Program-made: the position numbers and the translations under genes
The notes under the pieces: generated by a model
What the model was told of the DNA's origin: nothing
The model's input: the letters and a program-made list of their open reading frames with translations, nothing else
Databases searched by the model: none
From: Linyphia triangularis
Taxonomy: Eukaryota; Arthropoda; Arachnida; Araneae; Linyphiidae
Reading direction: 5' to 3'
NCBI GenBank assembly: GCA_963978545.1
Contig: OZ021726.1
Span: forward strand, 51,505,959 to 51,569,958
DNA length: 64,000 bases
Part shown: one piece after another, positions 56,258-64,000 of the stretch
Numbering within the stretch: the stretch's first letter is position 1
Layout: every line of letters begins with the position of its first letter

Positions 56258-57124
56258 CAGCGTTCGCAACTAACTTTTAGACACGGGCCGTATGATTTAT
56301 GTCGAAGCTTTTCGCGGGCCGGATACACCAAAATATGTATCGTTAATTATTATCGATTTCTGAAAACTGGATAAAAATATTATTATTTTATATTACTAAA
56401 ATTACAATTGATATTTAATTCTTTTTTTCTTTTTTCAAACAATTAAAAAAAAAATAGTTTTCATTATTAGTAAATCAAAGTCTTAAAAAAAATTTAATCT
56501 TTTGTTTCAACTTGACAATGCGACTTGACCTAACTTTTAATAAAAGTATTTAAACTGTACCTCCAGATTACTCCGGCCGACCAAACGGTAGCGTACTAGC
56601 TTCTAGACTGCGGGTTAGGCATAGGTGTTTGTAAATGTATATTGTCTTGTCTAAGAACGAATGTTTCGGCGCATTATAGCCCTCGTGTTGCTGACGGCGG
56701 CAGATAATCTGAATACAACGAACCAACCAGATTACTCCGTTTTAGTTGATATCAATTGTTAGACGATGGTGGTCAAAATCGTTGAGTTTATTTTTTGTTA
56801 GAATCGATGTCTTTCGGAGTATTTGTTGCAGTCAATTTTTAAAAAAATTGTCCAAATGAGATTCAACTAAGTTATACCTGTATTCAACCTTAATGACCAC
56901 TTTGCTAAAAGCTTCTTCATATGCTTTCTTCGGGCACGTAGTGTAGAACGCTGTTCTACATAGTTACACATATTATTTCGGATAAATTACAATTATGTAA
57001 AAAAAAAAATTATGTGCACACCGTGAAATTTGTTTTTTTTCCCCCTTTCTGTGGTGCCGGTGGGCCGCAGAAAAATCTGTCGTTGGCTAAATCCGGCCCG
57101 CGGGCCGCGTAGTGGCTGGCGCTG
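56258..57124. mobile_element. hAT-like non-autonomous element
   Basis: The ends CAGCGTTCGCAACTAACTTTTAGACACGGGCCG (split here only as a guide: CAGCG...CNACTA...GGGCCG) and, inward from the right, CAGCGCCAGCCACTACGCGG are inverted. Both are followed by CGGGCCGGAT-type words common in Charlie/hAT ends. No 8-bp duplication matches. A SINE (56576-56726) is nested inside. No transposase. Confidence 0.5.
56576..56726 (+). mobile_element. tRNA-derived SINE, copy 2, lacking box B
   Basis: It is flanked by a perfect 13-bp duplication CCAGATTACTCCG (56563-56575, 56727-56739). The head has GCCGACCAAACGGTAGCG, then passes directly to GCGGGTTAGGCATAGG, skipping the box B segment present in the copy at 48471. 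The 3' end is GTGTTGCTGACGGCGGCAGA and an AACCAACC tail. Confidence 0.75.
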
Positions 57125-58004
57125 CTGTAAAGGATAGGTGGTGCCCTCCCATACTATTTTTTTTTCTTCAAACTGTGGTTAGTTAATGGATTGTTGTGTG
57201 TGTTAGTTAATGGAAGGAGACCAATTAACTAAGTCCAGCTGAAGAAAAGGGGGTAACATTTCCGGAGGTCATCTTCCACCACGCCATTCTCTTTCAACCC
57301 TCCTCCTCTCTCCACACATACAAGTCACATTTTTTTTCACATTTATGGCTATCTTGGTAGATAAGGATTGGAAGGACCTGAATGGTGATGATCACGGGGG
57401 ATGTTTACAAGAAAATGTCGAATAACAAATTTTTTAACTTCAAGTTCATCTACAATGAGGCCTCATTGTATAGAGGCAAGAGATGCAGTCTTGGTACGGC
57501 TGAATACAAAACGTCTAGTAAAAGACACTCCAAAAGCCAAAGGCGGCCCTAGGTTCATTTTTCAGGGGGGGCCATTTTAAACTTTAAGTTCGTAAAATGT
57601 ATGCACTATGTAACCTAATTGTAATAAACTAACTGCTGATTAAATGCTTGATTGCAATGATAAGTGTAGAATTTTCTAAATTAGTAATTTTCATTTAATG
57701 CAGAATTAAAAAAGTTAATTTAAGTTTGAATTGCTCTCCTGAAAAATAAGAAAAAAGTAAACCAAAGAAATTACAAAAAATAAAATAGTTAATAATTGTT
57801 TTACAATCACACTTCTTTATTCTTTGAAAGCCTAAAGAACAAAATCCAATTTCCTCTGCTTTGTTTTGGCTATTCTGTCTATGACACAGCCCACATCAAT
57901 GTTTATGTCTCTGTGAGTATGCAACAAGCAAAGTCCTGAAATTTTTCTCCCCCCCCCCCCCCATTCCAGCTCTTAGCCACTTTTTCAAATGCGTCGAAAG
58001 GTAT

Positions 58005-58655
58005 AGTCCGAGAGGCGACTGCAATTTTTGGACCCCATCGAACATCATTCTGAATTTTTTATAGAAATTGGAGAAAAGTGAATAGATTAAGAATCCACTG
58101 GTCTGCCGTGGCAAAAATGGCCAAAACTGATCAATAATCGACTTGGAATGAGTTGAACTAAATTCCGATTGCCAAATATGTCATAACTTGCCAAAAAGAG
58201 AACAAACTTATTCGTCTGGCAACCCACTTCATTTTGATTTTCAATGAGAAAAAGCGCAAACGATTTCTGATCTTTGGCTCGGAAAACTTGTATCTTTTAA
58301 AAGTAAGCCAAATTGGCGACATCAGTTACGTCATAAGTGACGTAATATTGTTTGCCAACTTGGCTCCCTTTTAATAGATGCAAGTAGACCGTCGCCAGAT
58401 ATCTGAATCGTCTGCAACCTTCTTAATTGAAAATTAAAGAGTGAGGGTTACCAAATAAAAAAAATGCTCATTATTTGGCAAGTTATGGCGCATTTGGCAA
58501 TTGGATTTAGTTCAACTTATTAAAAGTCGATTTTTGACCAGTTTCGGCCATTTTTACCACGGCAGACCAGTAATCTACTCACTTTTCTCTAATTTCTATA
58601 AAAAATTCAGAATGATGTTCGATGGGGTCCAAAAATTGCAGTCGCCTCTCAGTCT
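58005..58655. mobile_element. Palindromic MITE (snap-back element)
   Basis: Almost the whole segment is one imperfect palindrome. Outer arms begin GAGAGGCGACTGCAATTTTT. GGACCCCATCGAACATCATT, ACGGCAGACCAGT and TTGGCAATNGGA words recur inverted. The centre is TTACGTCA-TAAG-TGACGTAA (58326-58345). The arms are about 320 bp each. No protein is encoded. Open frames on opposite strands give the same peptide because of the symmetry. Confidence 0.8.
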
Positions 58656-58811
58656 AGTAGAGAAACTTCTTTCAACAGAGGCAACGCTAACTGGTAGTGT
58701 TGCCAAAATTTTAAGTAACGCTTAAATAGTAGGATATACATCTTTGTCACAAGCTCTCATTGCATCTATGGCAGAAGTGGGGAGCTTTTCTTCTTTTTTC
58801 CATTTCTCTCT

Positions 58812-59692
58812 CTATAGTGCTAGATCACTTTCAATCAGAATAACACTCATTTGTGTCAGTCCTAAAATTGGTATGAACTTCTTTAATAAGTTTTGAAGCT
58901 CGTTGCTTTCTGATTCTGTTGGCTTTTCCATATCGGGAGTTGGAATCAGTAATCGAAGGCCAAAACAATCCAAATTTTCTTTTGGAAATCTTCCTATTAG
59001 GTCTTCAATTACATTATCCAATAAAGGTATGTAAACTGAGATTCTAAAATACTCTTCTGGTATTTGAGTATTGTAGTTCTCACGGTGTTTTTGACGTCTG
59101 GCTAGGCGTGGAAGATTCACATCAATATCAAGCTCCGAGCATACATCTTCAACCTCATTCAATAGAATAGAAAAAGATTCCACGCAGTCTTGGAGCTTCT
59201 TCTGCAAAACCGAAATTGTATCTTCAACAATGGACTCAGCTTTTCGCAAATCGAGATCAGGAGCCTGAAGTTTTCTGCTTAGTGGTAGAGTTTGCTTCAA
59301 GACATCAATTAATGGTGCTAAAGCTGAAACAAACTGGACACTGCAAAGTGAGCATAGAAGAGAAGGTGCATTAAAGGAAGTGGTTAGGTCGGACCAGTTT
59401 GAAATCGATTCAAGCCCTTCAATTATGTAAGGTCGCGGAATTGAATAACATCATCATGCCTTTCAACCCAGCGTGTCTCACACAGTCCTGAAAGTTGTGT
59501 TCCCAAAAATTTACCTAGATCTCGATTTTGTTTTTCTAAACAGTTCTTTAAAACGAGGTTTCTTTTTGCAGAACTACGTGTTGAAAAATAATTACCCTCG
59601 TGCCATGGTTGCTTAGAAGAGCATGGTTGTTCCAAAAAGAGGCAGAGAGCCCCTGTAAAAAGGAAATTGTCGTTTGGGAGGGGGATGGTCAC
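58812..59692 (-). pseudogene. hAT transposase fragment (ZMYM1/P52rIPK-like)
   Basis: Two open pieces: 59692-59423, with LSGLCETRWVERHDDVIQF, and 59300-58812, with LQAPDLDLRKAESIVEDTI, RQKHRENYNTQIPEEYFRI and LDNVIEDLIGRFP. The LCETRWVERHDxVxxF motif and the following helical region match the DUF4371/hAT transposases related to zinc finger MYM-type protein 1. A shift near 59425 separates the pieces. The N-terminal zinc finger and the C-terminal dimerisation domain are missing, the latter probably lost where the palindromic element now lies. Confidence 0.8.
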
Positions 59693-59889
59693 TACCTGAG
59701 TATTTGTGTCGTGTGTTGTGTACGTAAATACATTTAAAACCAGGGTTTTTTCTGAGGGGGGGCCATAATTCTTTGCACTGTAAAGAAAAAATTTACGTTA
59801 ATGAAATTGTGCTTAAAAATCTGTACTTTCACCGTTTTTTAAACTGGAGATTCTCAAAGAATTTTGGGATATTCGAAAGGGCTAGGGAG

Positions 59890-59958
59890 GAAGAGGGAAC
59901 CCTTCAAGGGGGGGGGGGGGGCATGGCCCCCATGCCCCCCCCCTTGAAGCCGCCAATG
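59890..59958. repeat. GC-rich hairpin at the hAT right end
   Basis: CTTCAAGGGG...CATGG and CCATGCCCC...CTTGAAG form a stem of about 20 bp or more with a short C loop. Runs of 9 to 14 G or C make up most of it. Confidence 0.65.
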
Positions 59959-59966
59959 CCAAAAGC

Positions 59967-61423
59967 CAAGTTATAAGATTGGTACAAAGGTATGTTCAGT
60001 GAAGCTGAAACTTCAAAACAGGAAGAGTTGTAAAAACAAATAAAAAAGTAATTTTAGATTTTCAAATAGATGAGCAAATTCAAATAGATGATTAATAATT
60101 GCACTCCTTTTTTAAAGTAATATATTTTAATTTCCTTGTTTTCTATTTTTTACGACTACCCAAATTCTGATTTATGACTGCCCAAATAGGCCACGACAGC
60201 CCGTTAGAATAGTCTCTGACCAAGACACTTTATTTATAGCAGGGCCGATCCTATAGGGGAGTGTGCATCCCCCCACTATTTTCTTAGTCGGAAAATAATG
60301 ACTTTTTTCAAATTTAGAGTGGTCAAATTGTCCAAAACATGCCTGTTACAAATAAAAAAAAAAAAAAATCTGTACAAAAATTTCATGCGAAATCACAATA
60401 CAAGACAAGGTTTATTCAAGTCGACAATTCTTACACGATGATGACAATTATTCTTCACCAAGCAGATACAAGTCGATATAGAGTCGGAAGATTGACCCCA
60501 AATTCCATCGGAGACACCTCATTACAAGAAGTTCAGAATCATCTCCCCTTTCAAACGAATGCCTTTGGAGAAAATTTTGCGAGGAGAGGGGAGGGGTCCA
60601 ACCGTTCCCAGTCAATTTCACACCACAGCTTCTGTAGTTGGCAAAACAAGTGTTTCAACCAAAAGTGAATCCTTGAACTCCGGTATATATGCATGTGTGT
60701 TAGTATGATGTGAGCAAACTTATAGGTCTAAAAAAAAAAAAAAAAAATTTGTGTGTATTTATTTCTATACGTTTAGAGTTGAAAAAAGTAGTATACAAAA
60801 AATTTCTGTGTATCTGTCTGTGGTCAGCATAGCTTCCAAACGGATTGATCTATGATGGTCAACTTTTGTATACGGGTTAATGGTGCCCATGGGTATAAGG
60901 TAGCTGCCATTTTTTTTTTTTTTTTAAATAATGAAAATATGAAAACGAAAACACCCCTAATTATTCAATTCTTGATTTTTTAAAAATGGGAATCGTAATA
61001 AAATATGAATTGATAGCTCTGCATTAATTTTTTTTTTTTTTAAATTATGTAAAATATTGCCTCTTTTTTCTGTGATTGTTTTTTCTTAATAATTTTTCAT
61101 TTCAAAAGCTAGGGAATGGGAAAATACTCAAGCGAAATTTTTCAAATTTGTTTGGTATTGTGGCTTCTTCGGTCCTCATCGTATACTACTTATTATGCAA
61201 ACAAAGAAACGTTTTAAACCATGGCTTAAGTCATGGTGAAAATTTAGAAATTTCATTTCGAATCCCCATAACTTTATACATTTACGAAAACAATTATAAA
61301 AACACTCCTGATTTAATTAATCACAAAATTTTAATCAGACTAATTTAATGAGTACCTAAGACTTTTTTTTTTCCCAAGTTGGAAGTCATGAAAAAGAACT
61401 GAACTCAACACCGCTGCATAAAA
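59967..61423. other. Intergenic stretch with scattered repeat fragments
   Basis: A segment at 60800-60900 (TCTGTCTGTGGTCAGCATAG, GTATACGGGTT) matches part of the hAT-like element at 35195-35300. The open frame at 60339-60668 has no recognisable domain. Poly-A runs at 60354-60368 and 60730-60747. Confidence 0.4.
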
Positions 61424-63253
61424 CAGGGATGAGTTTCTTCCGCCATGTGGCGGTATTCCGCTTTTTTAATTTTTTAGAAAAAGAAGAATTCCGCTTTTTC
61501 AATGAAAGTTCCGCTTTTCTAATTCCTGAAAAAATCCGTGTTTTCCCGATTTTTCTATCCGACGGAAAAATAACTTTTTTTCTCTTTTTTTCCTCGAAGA
61601 AGCTTCACTTCCGAAAGATCGGGCAACTTATCGCTCAGGGGTCGCAACACATTCCTGCTGTATTCCTGCTCCAAGTACAAAAATCCACTGAAATGCATTC
61701 ATTATTTTAGTCAGATTGGCGCTCAAACTCGCATTTTGTATACTTCCAACTGCGTCGAGATTTGAACTTTTTGGGTCATTTTTTTTCTCTGGTCAAAATG
61801 TAAATTCCTTCTTACGATTTCACGCGATTAACGTATACTAATAATGCTCTTGCTTCGAAGTCTGACATCCACGGAACTATTGTTTATTTACATTAGTATG
61901 TGTTGCTTGTTTTCGTTAAGCGTTACGCTGATGTAATGTCCGCTACTGCCGAGATTTGTGTGACTAGGACATGCGTTATCGCTTTGATTTAGGTTGCTGT
62001 AGTGACCATTTTCCCGAAGTATTACGCCGATATAACAGCGTTATTGCTGAGAATTGTTCCGGTATCTTCGGCGCTAACGCTGATATACGTTATGTGATGG
62101 TCATTTTCGTTGAGTGTGCTACCCTGTTGTAAAATCTAAAATTAGCATCGCTGTTATCGAAAGAATGTTGGTATTACCATGAGGAATTGCGCTATCGCCG
62201 AGATTTTGTGATGGTAATTTTCGTCGAGTGTTACATCCATACAATAGCGTTATTGTTGATAGTTGCTCCAGTATATTAGGTTCTAACTTTGATATTTCAG
62301 TTGGCGTAAGAGTTGTTTTTTCGTAGAATGCCGTACTTTGATAACATCCGATATTACCGAAATTTGTTCTAGTATTACCAAGAAAATGTCGATATTACCG
62401 AAATTTGTGCAGATATCGTGGACACTCGCCGATACTCTCTTTGTTGCGATTTTCATTTCGGCTGATATTTAGATTTTCGCCGGTTGCAAGCGCTATTGCT
62501 TTCGTTAGAGTGATGATCATTTTCGCCGAGGTTTACTCTGATACAATAACGGCTATTACCGAGATTTTCAACACCGTTTTGTAGCCATTCGCCTAAACTT
62601 CCGTAAATGCGATAACCGCTATATCCGTGATTAGTGCCTGTTTAAGGATCGATTTCGCCGTTTCATGTGAATCTATACTAAAATTTTTATATCATTTTGT
62701 ATAAAAATGATATAAAAATATTCTGAAAATTAGTCCTAATTAAAAAATTTCTAAAGAAGCTGTGTTTAAAGTTCTTATTTTAACTGCAATTGTATGTACA
62801 ATTGTTTGTTGCTTTTTATTTTATTGAACAAGCTGAATGGTAGGAATAAAAATTTAAATATAAAGATTTTAGTACTTAAAATGTTGCTTAAAAATTTAGA
62901 AAACTAGGTTTAATTATATTCGGCCTGTTTGTCAATATGGTATAGTTGCTTAAAGTTGTTTGACTTGTTGAACATTTTAAGTTTTTGCCGGATTGCATCG
63001 CTTTAAAAGGATTTTTTTTTTTTTTTTTTTTTTGTGAAGTTTTACCATGCCTGATGACGGCATAAAGTGTATCCCTACATCTAGGTGCCTCTATTTTGAA
63101 CCATTTTTCTCACGGACAAACAGAGAAGGTGCAGTGTTATAAACGCACATGGAAAACCATAATTTTTTAAAGTATAGCTTAAAATGTGTTTTACGCATAA
63201 AACGTTTGGAGTTTTGTTTTCAGCTTTTTGATTTTTTACCAAACTCATCCCTG
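61424..63253. mobile_element. Possible TIR element CAGGGATGAGTTT
   Basis: CAGGGATGAGTTTC (61424) and, inward from 63253, CAGGGATGAGTTTGG are inverted. ATAAAA lies on both outer sides (61418-61423, 63254-63259), but this AT-rich match could be chance. ATTCCGCTTTTT words recur near the left end. It overlaps the left arm of the foldback repeat, so the relation of the two is unresolved. Confidence 0.45.
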
Positions 63254-64000
63254 ATAAAAGAAACATCATGAAATTCCGGAAAAAATTCAAATTTCCAGAA
63301 GTCAAACAACTTTAAGGAAATTATATTAACAAAAGGCAAATCTAATTAAACCCAGTTTCCTATATTTTAAAGCTACATTCCAAGTAATAAAAAAATAATT
63401 TTTAAATTTAAACTATTGTTTATATCGTTAAGCTTATTCAATAAAATAAAAAGTTGAACTAAGCCAAAATTCCTGTGAAAGTGATGAAAAACAGCAAAAA
63501 AACTAAATTTTCCACAATTCATACCACTTTAAGAAATTATACCATATTAACAAACAGGCAAATTTAATTAAAACGCAGTTTTCTATATATTTTTTTTAGA
63601 AAAATTATAATTGGGACAAATGTTAGTTTTGGTTTGTTTTATACGCTCAACGGCCTATTTTTGTGCACAATAACGGCTAATCAGGCCGGGCTTAACATAG
63701 ATTCCGAACAACAATGAACGACCATGCCTAACTCCAGGATTCGAACCCGGCACCTTTGGCATGCGAGGCCAGAGCGCTAACCCCACAGCCAATAGGTTAG
63801 CATAAAATTGTTAGTAATTTTGCATAGATTAAAATCAAACGGTGAAATTGATCTTTAAACAGGTCCTAAGCACGGATATAGTGACAACCACATTAACGGA
63901 TGCCTAAGCGAATGGCTACATAACGGTGTTGCAATTCTCGGAAACGTGCATATCGGCGATAGCGTCCACAATCTCGGTAATATTGGTACAAATTTCAGTA
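61870..64000. repeat. Foldback-type repeat with diverged subrepeats, right arm cut by window end
   Basis: The left arm (61870-62665) consists of diverged units with GCCGAGATTTTGTGATGG, ATTACCGAAATTTGT and TGATGGTCATTTTCG words. Its last part (62540-62665) recurs inverted at 63838-63993. The adjoining 62790-62990 recurs inverted at about 63460-63290 and again, in part, at 63600-63495. A perfect AT hairpin (TTTATATCATTTT / AAAATGATATAAA) lies at 62684-62720. The whole resembles a large inverted repeat centred near 63130. Confidence 0.6.
63632..63800 (-). mobile_element. tRNA-derived SINE, copy 3, minus strand
   Basis: On the minus strand it reads TATTGGCTGTGGGGTTAGCGC (box A), GGTTCGAATCC (box B, perfect), GTTAGGCATGG, and CGGCCTGATTAGCCGTTATTG to an AAAACAAACC tail. 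It is the same family as 48471-48657. It is inserted in the right arm of the foldback repeat. Confidence 0.75.

Larger units (their letters stand above)
57538..59958 (-). mobile_element. hAT transposon with 8-bp TSD, decayed
   Basis: The exact 8-bp duplication CCAAAAGC flanks it (57530-57537, 59959-59966). The ends CAAAGGCGGCCCTAGG and, inward from the right, CATTGGCGGCTTCAAGG are inverted repeats of hAT type. It carries a broken transposase (59692-58812, minus strand). A 650-bp palindromic element (58005-58655) lies inside. Confidence 0.8.

Noticed and set aside
57896..58725. Two small open frames on opposite strands sharing a peptide
   Set aside because: The shared peptide results from the palindrome, not from gene duplication.
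60339..60668. 109-codon open frame as a gene
   Set aside because: No domain, low-complexity lysine start, and repeat surroundings.
61429..61710. 93-codon open frame rich in phenylalanine
   Set aside because: It is made of ATTCCGCTTTTT repeats near the end of a transposon. No protein-like pattern.

Overview
The window looks like arthropod nuclear DNA, most likely from a spider or another chelicerate. It is AT-rich, with small coding exons (36-249 bp) separated by long GT-AG introns, and it is crowded with DNA transposons, MITEs, SINEs and LTR retrotransposons. The species assignment is inference; no marker gene here fixes it.

Only three host genes can be supported, and none has a long open frame. 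(1) DNAJC17 (+ strand, 20091-44654) has ten exons encoding 293 aa, with an N-terminal J domain containing HPD and a C-terminal RRM. (2) A second J-domain gene (- strand, from 19573 down to at least 11810, perhaps 8119) lies head-to-head with it across a 517-bp gap. It is a DNAJC17 paralogue with identical exon lengths and phases in the J domain, but a different, lysine-rich tail and no visible RRM. (3) GCHFR (GTP cyclohydrolase I feedback regulatory protein; - strand, 54407-52013) has three exons encoding 88 aa. DNAJC17 and GCHFR converge tail-to-tail, an arrangement I recall for the human locus on 15q15.

Layout. 1-3188: + strand Ty3/Gypsy element whose pol has been deleted in frame (Gag-protease fused to an integrase tail). 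3193-6671: a second Gypsy element on the - strand, also deleted in frame (Gag coiled coil fused to integrase). The two abut at an ATAT target site. 6.7-19.5 kb: the minus-strand J gene, its introns holding LINE remnants, MITEs and a 2-kb element built of ~147-bp repeats. 19.57-20.09 kb: shared promoter region. 20.1-44.7 kb: DNAJC17, whose introns hold a ~142-bp repeat array, a transposon containing a nearly complete BEL/Pao retrotransposon and a piggyBac MITE, a hAT transposase remnant, a 2.1-kb hAT-like element with 8-bp target duplications, and two elements with CAGGGTG-type ends and 5-bp duplications. 45.4-49.0 kb: a transposon with long inverted repeats encoding a decayed protein whose ordered acidic motifs recall FEN/PIN nucleases. 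50.4-51.25 kb: a piggyBac MITE and another MITE. 52.0-54.4 kb: GCHFR. 55-64 kb: SINEs, a hAT transposon with 8-bp duplications and a nested 650-bp palindrome, and a foldback-type repeat running off the window end.

The host genes have no obvious shared pathway: DNAJC17 is a spliceosome-associated co-chaperone in other animals, and GCHFR controls tetrahydrobiopterin synthesis. No long open frame outside transposons looks like a host gene. No CRISPR array, rRNA or functional tRNA gene was seen.
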